From contig JAJTUP010000083.1 in the NCBI GenBank assembly GCA_021399435.1, positions 186,001 to 250,000 of the forward strand: a stretch of 64,000 bases of DNA. The letters are read 5' to 3'. A program made the position numbers and the translations under genes. The notes under the pieces were generated by a model that did no database searches, was not told the DNA's origin, and saw only the letters and a program-made list of their open reading frames with translations. How positions within the stretch are numbered: the first letter of the stretch is position 1; each line of letters opens with the position of its first letter. Below are positions 1 through 10,901 of the stretch, piece after piece. This DNA is from Diaporthe sp. PMI_573 (Eukaryota > Ascomycota > Sordariomycetes > Diaporthales > Diaporthaceae).

Positions 1-122
1 GAGCACGACAGGAAGAAAAGCGTGTATAGATAAAGTGGGTGTTATTGCACATTGAAAAAAGAAAAAGAAGAAAAGAAGAAAACGCCTCAATAATAGTCTG
101 CTTAACCCCGGGCCAGTTGCAC

Positions 123-1191
123 TCAATTATCATGTGATAGTATCTGCTTGATCTGTGCTGCTCCCTCTAGAGGAATTAAGACCGAGACTCGAGCACATTC
201 GGTCGCAGTCCTCGATACGACCATCGAAATACATGTCGTGCATTCATCTTCCCTGCGACGCTCTTCTTGATATCCTGGACCAGATAACACCACTTCTGCC
301 AACATGTTCCCGAAAGTGGTGTAGATGGGTGCCAACTGGCAGCCTTCAAGCACCACTTCGTCTCTGGCCGCGTCTGCCCCACAAGGGGGTACCGAATCCC
401 GTCTTGGTTCTCCAAGCACACTTTGAACAGTTGAGAAGCGATACTTTCTATCCTTCTGGGCGTCACCTCAATATTGAGAGAGGCGACCCGATCATCCTGT
501 GTAGGCGTTATAGACACAGCGGCGGTCGATCCGCCATCCAGTTCGAATGTCGTACGATCGCTCCTGCAAGGTACTCGGGGAAAAAGAAGCTACAGGCAGT
601 GATAGATGCTTCATCCATAAGCCAAGAGCTGTATTCATGCGAGACGCCCTGCTGTAACGACTGTGGGCTGCTGTCGTGATTCGAGGTTTGCAGTGCCGGC
701 TCATTTGAGCCAGGTGATGGTGGCAGGAGGCTAGAGCTGCAGTCATAGGCGATGTTCAAGCCGGAGTCGCCATCACCCTGTTGAGATCCTGCCCCACCAG
801 AGGAGATTTTGACTCGATCGCGTTTGATCTCGCGCCGGCGACTTCTTCTGATCCACTTCTCCAAATCCTTCGCCACGGGTTTCAACGCTGCCATGAGCTG
901 CTCCGCCGCTGCCTGACGATTTTTGGTAGACAGTCTATCAAGGATTGTGACTAATCCCTTCCGCTCAACCTTCTTGGGCTGTTTGCCTTTGACGTCCTCC
1001 ACTGTGTATTGGGTAAATAAGTAGGCGATGCAAGCTGACAGGCCACCATAGTCGAGGAAAATTCGTTCTGTAGAGTTTTTGTTGGCGGTGTACACCTTCG
1101 CCAGGCGTCTCTGAACTGCCGGTGGGATTCTCTCGCGCTTTCCCACTTCCCAGAGAAGAAGTTCGACTTGTTCTTGATTGAGAGGCGGCAT
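123..1191 (-). CDS. Hypothetical fungal protein, 3' part split across frames
   Basis: The 5' part (1191 to 508) is a clean 227-codon frame beginning at an ATG. It is glutamine- and basic-rich and has a bipartite basic stretch near residues 113-125 (RRSRRREIKR), suggesting a nuclear protein. After the stop at 508 plausible coding continues in a second frame (about 517-380) and a third (about 350-123), ending with a tail that looks coding (…IPLEGAAQIKQIL). This needs either two small introns or two frameshifts; I could not place convincing splice sites. No family is recognised. It has no neighbour on its 3' side inside the window. The N-terminal frame is fairly safe; the C-terminal reading is uncertain. 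Confidence 0.4.
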
Positions 1192-1559
1192 AGTGGTACA
1201 AGATTGAAGAGTGAATACATTGGGACGAGGACAGAGTTCTGAGGGATCAAGTCCCTCTTATAATCTCGCCAGTATCTGCTGATACGTCTTGATTCCTCGC
1301 CGCACATCCTTCACATCTCCTACTCAGCCACTTCATGGGGCCTGGAATAGAGAATCTGCATACTGGCGGCGCATGCACAGAAAAAAGGGGGAGTGGTGTG
1401 ATGGCTTTATTTCTTTGGCTTACACTAGACCAGGGCTCGTCTCACCGAACAACTTCAGCAGGACAAAGCTCGGGATGGAATGGACGATGCAACACAATGG
1501 CTGACTATTGTCGGCCAACACTGAAAGTATAATTCATCGGGGATGCTGATTCCCTGCCC
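1192..1559. other. Intergenic stretch
   Basis: Short overlapping frames only, without recognisable protein similarity or repeats. Confidence 0.4.
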
Positions 1560-1915
1560 ATGACTATTGTCCAGGTTAGCCTAGCATACCTGCTAGGGAT
1601 TGACCATAGTCTTTTGGTTGCACGGATCAGACAGAACTTCCCCTTTGCTTCCTATGCAGCACAATACTGGGCAGGCCAGGCTGTAATGGTGGAGATAGAA
1701 AGTGAAGAGACTCAACAGCTTATAGCTGAGTTCTTCAAATGTGGCAACGCCTATAAACGTTACTATCAGCTGTACTGCCTTGATCAGCCATGGAAATCAG
1801 GCTTTGAAACGATTGAAAGATGCCCATCTCCTTTATTCTATGCATCTGTTGGAGGCCTTATTCATTCCTGCCAGATGCTGCTCGAGAATGGCGCCGATGT
1901 GAACGCCAAGCGAGT
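1560..1915 (+). pseudogene. Ankyrin-repeat fragment of an NLR-type (NACHT/ankyrin) protein
   Basis: The frame shows a pre-ankyrin linker typical of fungal NLR-like proteins (FPFASYAAQYWAGQA, then a helix-rich stretch and DQPW) followed by one ankyrin unit (PLFYASVGGLIHSCQMLLE, then NGADVNAK). In full-length family members this region links a NACHT/NB-ARC core to many ankyrin repeats used in fungal self/non-self recognition. Here both the N-terminal core and all later repeats are missing, because the reading runs straight into copia retrotransposon sequence near 1915-1930. It is therefore a relic, not a working receptor. Assignment is by motif recognition. Confidence 0.65.
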
Positions 1916-4900
1916 ACGATCTCGATCACAAACAACAGCAAAAGACTGTTCAACACAAGACCAGCCACACACGACGACTATCTGTGGGCAGGAGACAGGC
2001 AATTGCCAGTGCTTGCGTACGGAACAATGCCGATCCGCACTGGACCGACCATCCTACACCTCGAAAACGTTGCCCTCTGCCCACGACTCCTGACAACACT
2101 CGTCTCTCTGAGGCAACTTCGAAGGAAGGGCATCTTTTGGGACAACGAACTCGTTCCAACAACTTTGAAACGACGGGACAGGTCAACTCTGTGCAAGCTC
2201 AGGGATATCCACGGCCAATACGTGATCGACTACCAACTACACGAAGTGCAAAGCGCCTTCAATACATGGAGGAAGAAACACACTACCTACACCAAAAAGA
2301 GACCACTCACAGGCGAAGCCATCCACTGGCACGGCCGCCTTGGTCATCCGGGTCCGAGCGCGCTTGAGCACCTAGTTGTCTCATCTCAGGGGGTGCGCAT
2401 TCGGGGACCAACAACAGTCGAGTGTGAAGCCTGTGCCTTAGCCAAGATCACGAGGCAAATCCGTCGAGCACCGAGGGAGATCCTCGAACGAGAAGGCGAA
2501 AGAATAGCACTTGACTTTCACGACTATGAACCAGGGACCAACAACTATACGTCGCAACTATTGCTCACCTGCAGAGTATCAGGACTTAGCTGGGACTATT
2601 ATTTAGAGAGCCGCGACAGCACAACCCTGCTCAACGTCATGAAATCCTTTCTAGGGATGATGCAGATTCAATACAACACCAAGGTCAAGATCATCGAATG
2701 TGACGGAGAACTGTTCAGCCGCAGACGAGCCGTCAGAGAATTTCTCGAGTCAAAACATATCAAGATCGAGCCCTCAGCACCCAACACACAAGCACAAAAC
2801 GGAGGAGCCGAGCGCTCAGGGGGTGTGATCAAGGAGAAGATGCGTGCAATGCGAACAAGCTCAAAACTCCCACACTCTCTTTGGCCCGAAATTGGACGAA
2901 CAACCGTCTATCTCAACAACCGAACACCAAATTACGGACTGGACTAGAAGGCACCCTACTACCAATTTCACTCAGCGATTGCCAAACGCTTGGGTATCCC
3001 ACAACCAGATCCAAGACCAGATCAAACTCATCTTCGCGTATTTGGCTGCAAGGCCTACGCGATGACCTTAGACGCACAGCTTAAGAAAAGAAGACGTCAA
3101 CGTCTCGAGCCACGTGCATGGATTGGTTACCTTGTTGGATACCGATCATCGAACATCTACCGGATATGGATTCCCTCTACCGGAAAGATTGTCAATACAA
3201 GAGACGTGATCTTTAATGAGCACGAAGTGTTTGATGGGAACTGGGAAGGCTTCAAAGATGAGCTTCTCACCACAGACATCAATCGTCTCGCGGAGTGGAC
3301 AAGAAAATACGCCCTCCCAGACGACAACACAATACCGGAACCGGAAGGAGAAGATCTAATTGAAGAAGACTCCCCGGAAGAAACCTCCGAAGAAACCTCC
3401 GAAGAAACCTCCGAAGAAACTCAAGGACCTGTTGCCGATAGCATCCAGGAGGCAGACGTAGAGACTGCAGAGGATGATCGCTCCGAGGCGGACCGAGAAA
3501 ACGGCCCCTACACAGAAGCCAAATTCACCCTGCTACCTACTCCTCCTCGATCGCCGCCATCAGCCCTGCTCGCACACACAATTCAAACCCAGTCTGACGA
3601 AGAAATGCCGTCTACTGAAGAAAATCAAAAGACAAGCCCGTGGCAGGCCGCATTCATCGCTGGCACAAAATCTGCCCGGATGGCCAAGTCAGAGGGAAAA
3701 TACCTGACGAAGGCACAAATTGAAAGACGCTTGCGTCAAGGGGTGAAGTTGAAAAGAAACAACCTCCCCGAACCGCCAAGATGGCACAATGGCCTGGATA
3801 ATCATCCACTTGGACCAATATTCAGACAAGCAGAAGCTGACCATTTGCAGAGTCACATTGAAATGAAGTCATGGACCGAAATCCTCAAGAGGGACCGCCG
3901 CGCAGCAGGAAAACAAATCCTGGACTGCATGTGGGTGTATGTCTACAAATTCAACAAGCATGGCGTTCTTCAGAAATGCAAAGCAAGACTCGTGGTCCGC
4001 GGAGATCAACAAGCGCGAGGGCAAACACAAGAAACCTACGCAGCAACTCTCGCGGGACGGTCATTCCGAACACTGACCGCCATTGCCAACAAATTTGATC
4101 TCGAGCTGATCCAATACGACGTTGTCAATGCGTTCGTGCACGCTCCTATCGATCAAGATATCTTCATGAGAATGCCTCGAGGATACGAGAAGAAGGGCAC
4201 AATCTTGATGCTGAACAAAGCACTCTATGGGCTGCGGATTTCACCACTGCTCTGGCAAAAGGAATTCACAAAGACACTCGCCCAATGTGGATACAAACAA
4301 GTCCCACATGAACCCTGCTGCTACACCAAGAACGGCATCCTGGTCTTCTTCTACGTAGACGATATTATCGTTGCGTATAGAAAGAACCGACAAGATCAAG
4401 TCGATGAACTTGCCCATCAGCTCCAAGAGAAGTATAAAATCAGTGGAGGGGACCCGATTCAATGGTTCCTGGGCATGGAGATCCTCAGAGATCGTCCAAA
4501 CAGACGGATCTGGCTGGCTCAGACCGCATACATTGAGAAGATTGCCAAACTGGCTAACAAGAAAAATCTCTCCCACACAGTCCCCATGACAGCCGAAGAG
4601 CTGATGCCTCGAACCGACGCCGCCACAGAAGCTGAAGTCCAGACCTACCAACGAAAGATCGGATCACTTCTATTCGCCGCCATTTCCACTCGACCAGACA
4701 TTGCATTCGCTACATCAAGACTTGCAAGATTCCTAACCAATCCGAGCCGAAAACACCAAGATGCTGCCGACCGCGTGCTGCTCTACCTCGAACGCACCAA
4801 ACACCTTGCTCTTTGCTTCAAGGACACCGAAGAGTTGGTTGTCGCAAGCGATGCTTCATTCGCAGACAACACCCTCGATCGGAAAAGTTCCCAGGCATTC

Positions 4901-5293
4901 GCAATGAAACTGTTTGGAGGCCTGATTGGTTGGAGAGCAAACAAGCAAGACACGGTCACTACATCAACAACGGAGGCAGAGCTTCTAGCTCTTGCTCAAG
5001 CAGCAAAAGAAACACTATTTGTGAGCCGGCTCCTCACAGAACTTTCAGTGGACCTGGACAACAAGCGAATCAAGATCGAATGTGACAACACACAAACAAT
5101 CAAACTGGTCAACTCAGAAGTCACAACACTCAAGACCAAATTACGACATGTGGATATACACAATCACTGGCTACGGCAGGAAACTCAACGAGGAACAATC
5201 CAGGTGGAATACACACCTTCAGCAGAAATGATGGCAGATGGGTTGACTAAGGACTCGCCGGCCCCGCCAGGCCGCGTAGATTTGTTCTTGTAG
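1820..5293 (+). pseudogene. Ty1/copia retrotransposon Pol, 5'-truncated, one nonsense codon
   Basis: One frame encodes, in copia order, the end of the protease region (about 1930-2110), the GAG-pre-integrase zinc-finger region (about 2310-2480, HWHGRLGHPG then C..C), integrase (about 2500-2940; D near 2511, D in ECDGELF, E in NGGAERSGG), reverse transcriptase (about 3890-4570; YVDD at 4351-4362) and RNase H (about 4835-5230; VASDASF, TEAELLALAQAAKE). Gag and the protease active site are absent, and no LTRs were recognised. An in-frame TAG at 2945-2947 splits integrase from the rest; family members usually have Trp there, so TGG to TAG fits a C-to-T change at CpA on the other strand, the RIP direction. 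Copia similarity stops about 5247; the last codons are LINE sequence read in antisense. The element is dead. Confidence 0.9.
3376..3423 (+). repeat. 12-bp tandem repeat inside copia pol
   Basis: About four copies of gaagaaacctcc encode EETS units in the linker between integrase and reverse transcriptase. The repeat keeps frame. Confidence 0.8.
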
Positions 5294-5548
5294 GAGTAGT
5301 AACGCTTGTTCAGCCGACCGTTGCTTGCGGGCGCCAAAGTGGTTAGTTGGGAGAAGGCTGAAGGTTTCGACCGTGTAAGATATCCTCTCCGCCACGGCTG
5401 ACTCCATTACCTTGCCCAGTGTCGCTAGGAGCGAGATGGGCCTCCATGCTTTCGCGATGGTATAGTCCTCCTTACCCGGCTTTTTGAGCGGTATGATTTT
5501 CGCGTGTCGCCATTGCCTGGCGTCTCTGAGGTTCAATACCGCCCTCAA
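5248..5548 (-). mobile_element. LINE (Tad/I-type) reverse-transcriptase fragment
   Basis: The minus strand encodes the start of a non-LTR retrotransposon RT: WRHAKIIPLKKPGKEDY, then AWRPISLLATLGKVME, then a long helix with SAEQALLLLQEQIYAAWR. These are the conserved first RT blocks of fungal Tad-like LINEs. Reading ends at the copia junction near 5248, in the middle of the usual VLS-F-D block, so the catalytic FADD block is missing. On the other side it fuses to hAT-like sequence. It is a fragment trapped between two other elements. Confidence 0.8.
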
Positions 5549-5610
5549 AATAGTGTACCATGAGCTCCATCTTGTATCATTATCTCGCGCCAGATTATAA
5601 TCATGGCTAA
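5549..5610 (-). mobile_element. hAT transposase scrap
   Basis: In the frame continuous with the LINE fragment the minus strand reads ARDNDTRWSSWYTIL, matching the conserved DN-TRW-S-Y motif of hAT transposases (compare RDNDTRWLSQLYMIRRAL in the intact hAT at 27.2 kb). Only about 20 residues are recognisable, so confidence is moderate. Confidence 0.5.
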
Positions 5611-6217
5611 TCGCGAGAAACTTTTATCCGTATTCAACACTCCGTTTAATGTAAACGATAAAGTTATGAAGCCTACCGAAGAGGTCCTATGGCTCCACCA
5701 CGGGGCTTGTACTAGGTCATGCTCGACTTACTTATCCTTGCGCAATGACTCTCAAAACCCTCCTGCTACGTATTTCCATACTAGAGAAAACTTGTCATGG
5801 CGGCAGCGGCGTTCACGGCAGAACAGCGATGAGGGTAGCTGGCCGGCGTTGCGCGAGCTGTGGGCGCAGGCGTTCGTGAAGACACTTGTCGGCTGCACGA
5901 AATAAGGAAGCGACACTGTCAGAATAATTTCGTAACATATATTTCCAATTTCCTATTTCAATAAGCTTATTCTGAAGCCCCCCAGTCAAGAGCTATGTGT
6001 AGATATTTGATTGACCCATGCGCGTTATATCTGCATGGTGGGAGACTTTAATTCCTCTTATCATTTCTATAGTGGAGGCCTTGCGAGGTGAAGTGTATTT
6101 AGCGTGTGTTTCAGCATGCCAAGAACAAGCTTCTAGCCGTGTCCCAAGCTGAATGACCAGGAACCTGAGCTGCACTGGTTTTATTTCCTTGTGTGAAATA
6201 CAGTGAGAGAGGCAATT
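5611..6217. other. Intergenic stretch with a short shared repeat
   Basis: A 21-bp segment at 5692-5712 (gctccaccacggggcttgta plus c) recurs at 8204-8224 with one mismatch. A 100-codon plus-strand frame (5603-5905) has no recognisable product. Nothing else is seen. Confidence 0.4.
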
Positions 6218-6589
6218 TTAGTGATCTGCAGAGCTGTCCTTTTCAAAGTCTTCCTGCCATTCTCCATGGGCGCCACCGAGTTTAGTTGGATGATGAATTT
6301 CTGGCAATGGATATGTGAGCATCTGATAGTCAGTTAGCGCCAAACACTGATAGTAAACGCGATGGCCTAGACTAACAATGTCGCTCAGAGCAGGCGGCCA
6401 CCTTTTATTTCCTGGGTTTGAGGAAAATACATAAAACTTTCCGTTCTTATGAATGGCGAGAAACGCCTCACCCCCACATTCAGCATGAAGTCCTTCTACC
6501 TTTTTCATAATCGTTCGTAGTCGCTTTCGAAACATCTCCCGTTCACGCTTAGCTCTTTTCACTACTATTCTTCGAGCTTCTGACTCCAT
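6218..6589 (-). CDS. Small MADS-box-like protein
   Basis: I chose the internal ATG at 6589 (123 aa), because the alternative upstream start adds a stretch unlike the domain. The N-terminal half resembles a degenerate SRF/MADS DNA-binding domain: basic helix with KRAKREREMFRKRLRTIMKK, a helix VEGLHAECGGEA, then strand FLAIHKNGKFYVFSS, aligning with the KR-R-F-KR--gLlKKa-EL--LC--ev--iv---gk-y-fSS pattern. The tail (about residues 60-123) is unassigned. Fungal genomes carry families of such short, divergent MADS-like proteins; DNA binding is inferred, not shown. No introns are needed. Alternative: a decayed fragment of a larger MADS gene. Confidence 0.55.
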   Translation of the reverse strand: MESEARRIVVKRAKREREMFRKRLRTIMKKVEGLHAECGGEAFLAIHKNGKFYVFSSNPGNKRWPPALSDIVSLGHRVYYQCLALTDYQMLTYPLPEIHHPTKLGGAHGEWQEDFEKDSSADH

Positions 6590-6854
6590 TTGGAGGTGAT
6601 ATGAACAATAATGCAACACCAGTTTGTAGGTAAGCCTTGGCAAGTAATGGCACCGATCATGTCAACAGTAAAAGGCAGCTCTCCGTTGATAGTGGAGTAG
6701 ATAATACTGGTCTTCCATACTTATATTTAGGAGTCAGGGACATTTAGCTCTGTAACCATCAGAAAAGTACTATAGTGTTGGACGTCAAAGGAACACACTT
6801 TTATGTGTACTTTTTCGGTATATTCCCATGTGCGTGCTGTACAGTATTTCGACA

Positions 6855-7270
6855 TTAAAGTCCTATCAGCCCTTCAAAAGGGTTAGGTTCAAGCTGACCT
6901 TCGAGATGGTACTTCATAGAAGAAAGCGAGTAGGTAACGTACTTCGTCAGGGCAAGCGGTGTACCAACACCCTTATATTTATTGGCTTCATGTGGTGGGT
7001 AACGCCATACGACCTTGACTTCAGTATGGATAGACACCTCCTCGAAGGGATCATCTTCCTCGGCAATAGGGCTTTCCACAATGTCTACTGCTGAGATCTC
7101 TTGTATATCCTCCTCCTCAACACCAGTTTGATCCTCAGCTTCGGCCTCGTCAACCGGAGGCACTGGAGGGTCGTCACTGGAAGGGTCGTCGCCGGAAGGG
7201 CTGCTACACGTGGAAGGGCGAGGTCGAGGAGGATGCTGCCTGGCAGAGCCTCGGGAAAATGGTGGTCAGC
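6855..7270 (-). CDS. Possible coding remnant, acidic protein
   Basis: The minus strand is open from about 7270 to the stop at 6855. It reads a proline/serine/aspartate-rich start, a very acidic middle (EAEAEDQTGVEEEDIQE) and a basic/aromatic end (VKVVWRYPPHEANKYKGV). No ATG precedes the open part, so a 5' exon or truncation must be assumed. No family is recognised. It lies just downstream, on the same strand, of the Fta2-like fragment and could be part of the same broken locus. Confidence 0.3.
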
Positions 7271-7394
7271 GGAGAATATGAAGAGAACGAGAATAGCCTG
7301 GCGAACTCTTAAACGGTTCTAGAGGCTGAGAGAAAAGTCTGGCTACCTACAATCCTGAGGAAAGGTTATGGCGGTGTAGTACTGGAAGTGCTGA

Positions 7395-7591
7395 CTATAT
7401 AACTATTTCTTTGTGCTCCTCATCCCGAGCACCAAGTACCAGGAAGCCAAAGCATCGGGCAGCGACTTTCCGTGCCCGCTTTTCGCTGGCCTGCGCCTCC
7501 TTAATGCGGCCGTACGCTCGACATTCGCAGAAGTAGGGATCAGTACGGAAAGCTAATTCGTTATCGTTGACTAATCTGCTCCAAATAGGGC
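7395..7591 (-). pseudogene. Fta2-like (kinetochore Sim4 subunit / kinase-like) fragment
   Basis: An exon-sized minus-strand frame runs from a clear acceptor (tttgttttag before 7591) to a stop at 7395. It reads PIWSRLVNDNELAFRTDP, then YFCECRAYGRIKEA, then RKVAARCFGFLVLG, the signature ECRAYGR…A-RC-GY of the fungal Fta2 domain, a kinase-like fold annotated as a Sim4 kinetochore subunit but expanded in fungi. About 64 residues are present; I found neither a convincing upstream exon nor the C-terminal lobe. It is probably a relic or one exon of a badly decayed gene. Confidence 0.5.
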
Positions 7592-7917
7592 CTAAAACAA
7601 ACCTTTGAGTCGAGGGTTATACTATATATATGCATCCGCTCTAAAAACACATAAATCAAGCAAAGCAAAGTATATGACGTTCACAGGTATAAGTCAATAT
7701 GGTCAAAATGCGGGCTCTAACAGCATGTACGTGGTCTTGACAGGTCCAAAGCTTGTTTGGAGGCGCGTCTCTTACAACTGCTCCGCCGGTGATTCATAAA
7801 GTACCACCTTAAGACCGGGAACGTGTCTGGCAGGGCAGTCCCTAATAATGCAAAATCAGCTTTGCACAGGCCCGTCGGACAATATTGCGGTCAAACACAA
7901 CCGCAAACCAGATCACC

Positions 7918-7976
7918 ATGTAAAACATTCTGTTAGAGACTCAAATTGCAATTAGCGAGACTGGAATGTTTTACAT
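7918..7976. repeat. Perfect 13-bp inverted repeat
   Basis: ATGTAAAACATTC at 7918-7930 is exactly complementary to GAATGTTTTACAT at 7964-7976, with a 33-nt loop. It could be a miniature-element core or a chance AT-rich hairpin. Confidence 0.7.
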
Positions 7977-8267
7977 ATTTTCTCTTTATTGGAATGGTCC
8001 ATTGATCTCTCGGCCTATAGGGGTTCATTGAATACAACTTTTAGTACCCTGATAGAACCCGCTCTCTTGCCCCCGAAGAGTAAGAAGAAAGGTGCTTTAT
8101 ATTAGCTGGAACTTTAGGCAACAGCGTTGCGCGATGAGCAGTGCAGGGCGTATGGACTATAAAGTCCGTTAATGTATTATGTTAAGCCACAAGGCGTTCT
8201 ACAGCTCCGCCACGGGGCTTGTACCGGGGGGATGCAACTAACCTTGGCCCGAGGAATGAAGAGCGTG

Positions 8268-8292
8268 TTTTTTTTTTTTTTTTTTTTTTTTT
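8268..8292. repeat. Poly-T tract (25 T)
   Basis: An uninterrupted T run. On the minus strand it would be a poly-A tail, as left by a LINE insertion, but no LINE coding lies next to it. Confidence 0.8.
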
Positions 8293-8589
8293 AGAAAAAG
8301 AGCCGGACTCGTAGTTGTCAGAATTATGATCGTGCTATACCAAGTGGTGAGCGTACCAGTGGTCTATACGCAACGACCTGCATCACTGAAATCACCTAAA
8401 CCACTGTTGAGCTGATCCAATTTGTCACTTGATGGACTGCGACTGGCTCAAAGCACTAGATCGAGGCATATTGTGACCTGTGCGGCCATTACCATACGTA
8501 GGACCATGGAACCCGCTCATGGGTGTCTCAGGCATCTGGGTTTGACTTCTCCCTTATAGACGGTATGAGCCCACTAAGCTGGGCAACAT

Positions 8590-8778
8590 TCAGAGGTCCT
8601 GCAGGGCGTGCTCATCGTTGTACCACTCGTTGTTGCATTTATGGCAAAAGAAGACTTCGCGACCATTGGCGAGGTCAAGACAGTGACAGCGAGGACCGTC
8701 AGGACTGGGAAGATCCATTGCATTTCTTGTGTCTTGCAGCTGTCGCTGGCGGAGCTGCAATTGCTGTTGGGCAGTCAA
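8590..8778 (-). pseudogene. Zinc-ribbon fragment (RING E3 ligase N-terminus type)
   Basis: The minus frame reads CHCLDLANGREVFFCHKCNN then EWYNDEHAL, matching the N-terminal zinc ribbon F-CH-C--EW of fungal RING-type ubiquitin ligases. The second cysteine pair should follow directly; another frame offers ECCPA and then a stop, so the gene is broken right after the first knuckle. No RING domain is found downstream. A relic of about 60 residues. Confidence 0.4.
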
Positions 8779-8939
8779 GGCGGTTAGCCCAAGGAAGAAA
8801 CCAAGTCCGAGACCGTTGAATGCTCTTATCGACAGGTGCGCCCGAGAGGGACGACAAGCTGTGTCACCTTGTCAAGGGGCAGTGCTCACGGTTGTAGCAA
8901 CGGGGCTGAAAACGACGTGGGGTTGAGCAAAGAGGTCTC

Positions 8940-9165
8940 AATTTGCCCGCACATCCCTCACATATGATGCAACCCCTCGATGTGGCGATATTCTCCCCGC
9001 TGAAGACGGCATTTCAGAAGCATCTGCATCAATTAGGGCTATACAACTCATCGAAGGCAATGGCAAAGAAGAGGTTTCTTTCTTGCTATCGCAGGGCACA
9101 AAGACAGGCACTTACGGAGCCAAATATACGTTCTGGGTGGAGGGCAACGGGGCCCGGGGTTGTTT
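8940..9165 (+). mobile_element. Pogo/Fot-type DDE transposase, C-terminal fragment
   Basis: The frame reads LPAHPSHMMQPLDVAIFSPL then K-AF, the conserved PAH-SH--QPLDV--F-PLK block that follows the last catalytic Asp of pogo-family DDE transposases, then ends with GWRATG (usual A-F--aGi-P). Catalytic Asp residues, the HTH part and terminal repeats are absent here. Confidence 0.8.
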
Positions 9166-9167
9166 GA

Positions 9168-10394
9168 TTTATTATTCGACTATCTGGGTCACATAGGCGA
9201 AGGCGTAGGCAACGTTTGCCAAAATTTGGGTCTAATAGTACTTACTTAGTACACACTTGAGGTCTCGAGGGAACAAAATATGAAGGAGGAAGGTGCTATT
9301 GCTGGCATCGGAGAGGAACAACGACGCACAAGCCAACCACCAGCCCCCTTCCGCCGTCTATTTCTGATCGGTTGGACGTGCGGTACTATGGTCGGACATG
9401 CGTAGCATTTGTGCTGGCTTAAATAAATTCGACAAACACACTTATGTTAAGCAAATGTAGTACACAGACAATTATAACAATCTCCCAAGTATTGGACTCC
9501 AGTTTGGAGCAGGTCGAAAAACTCCGAAAAGCTGTAAAGGATGATCCTGAAGTAGTAGAGATAACCAACGAGTTTAAGAAGAAGGTATGTTGCTTGAAAG
9601 AAAGGGATGGAATTCTATTACGACTAGTATAACGTTTAGTCTTTCCGGCATTCCCAGCCATTTCTTCCAAATGAAGTGAGCTGAGAACAACTGCGTGGCT
9701 CCAGAGTGACGAACAAGAAGAGGGCGCCCGTCGACCGGCTCCGCCTGCATATTTGCTCCCTGTTGTACCAAAATCAGGACCCCGCAACCCTGCTACCTAT
9801 TTTACCACCACAACCATCGATTCCAACAAATACTTGAATATAATTCGAATCAGACACCTGTTCTGAAGATGATGAATGCCATTAAATAGCATGCCTAGTT
9901 GATTCCGCTGTCATTTTCGTAAATATTACCTTCGATGTCCAGGTCCCTGTCGCGGATGTGCCCAACGGGCAATCACAACAAACATATGTTTATTTCCAAC
10001 TATTCAATGAAAGCAAGTTATAAACTGAGTGTAGACCAAGCACTCACTTCATCCAGAAATCCCAGCGATCCTTGATCAGGCCACTGTGCCTGACGACCAT
10101 TCTTTCGAATCCCCTCGGCCAAACATTAGTCTGACTCCGAAAAGGGTCAGCTCCACGGTGCCTAGGTCCTTTTCAAATTCTGCATCTGGGATTAGAAGTA
10201 TTTAGAGGTAGACTAGGAGATGCTTTAAGATTGTAGATATTAAAGATGAGATATGCGGGCCCGGTGTAAGCGCCTAACTTGAGCTTTTACGAGTTCAGCG
10301 TTCTACAAAAACGTGGAGTTGAAGTAGGTAAGGAGAGTTGCCACCAGTTCTACAGTCCAAGAAGGGAGAGAAGTAGAGAAAAATCCGTTTGCTC
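9168..10394. other. Intergenic stretch
   Basis: A plus-strand 62-codon frame (9444-9632) has a charged helical look (LEQVEKLRKAVKDDPEVVEI) but no recognisable family and is not called. Otherwise AT-rich sequence with no repeats seen. Confidence 0.35.
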
Positions 10395-10901
10395 TCATAC
10401 CTGTCTGAAAAACATACGCAAGAGGGCATCCTGCTTGGTGTGCCACATCGGACCCAGTATACGACGCAATATCTGGGCTTTGGGGCTGCTTTCCAATGCT
10501 TCGGCCGCGTCCATATTCTTGATAAACTCTGGTATTTCACACTCGAAGAGAGAAAGGATGCGGAAGAGTAACTCCAATTGATTCCGAAATTAACTTGCTG
10601 CATTGTCGATCCATTGTTCCAAGTCTTGCCAGTCGATGCTCATAGTTACTTCTTCGAAATGCTTATAATTCTGACGACATTGGCGCAGTCCAGGTTGTAA
10701 ATCTAGTTCTTCGGCCGGGTCGAGAGGGGCTCCGATGTACACGTCCCTTCGTGAGACGTGGCTTGGTGTTTGTTCTGAAATATAATGCTCGGGATCGATA
10801 TGGCAGGTATCTGTGTCTGCGCTGCTTGGCGTCATGGGTACAGCAGCTACCAAGTAATTTTCGACAGTGGTGCCTAAGGCCGCAAAGAGTAGCAACTTCA
10901 A
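10395..10901 (-). pseudogene. Hypothetical helical protein with one nonsense codon
   Basis: Two minus-strand open segments, 10901-10590 (103 codons) and 10577-10395, are in the same frame and separated by a single TAA near 10590-10592. Joined, they give about 169 residues: N-terminus MKLLLFAALGTTVENY, then an acidic/amphipathic helical region (DWQDLEQWID; ELLFRILSLFECEIPEF). CAA to TAA is the change RIP would make at CpA. No domain is recognised; the composition resembles N-terminal helical domains of fungal signalling proteins, which is only a guess. Both halves keep coding character, so inactivation may be recent. Confidence 0.45.

Larger units (their letters stand above)
7592..8589. other. 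Intergenic stretch with hairpin and poly-T tract
   Basis: No gene is seen. It contains a 13-bp inverted repeat (7918-7976), a 25-T tract (8268-8292) and the second copy of the 21-bp repeat (8204-8224). Confidence 0.5.

Noticed and set aside
1820..5293. Search for copia LTRs and primer-binding site
   Set aside because: No matching direct repeats seen on either side; the 5' part is missing.
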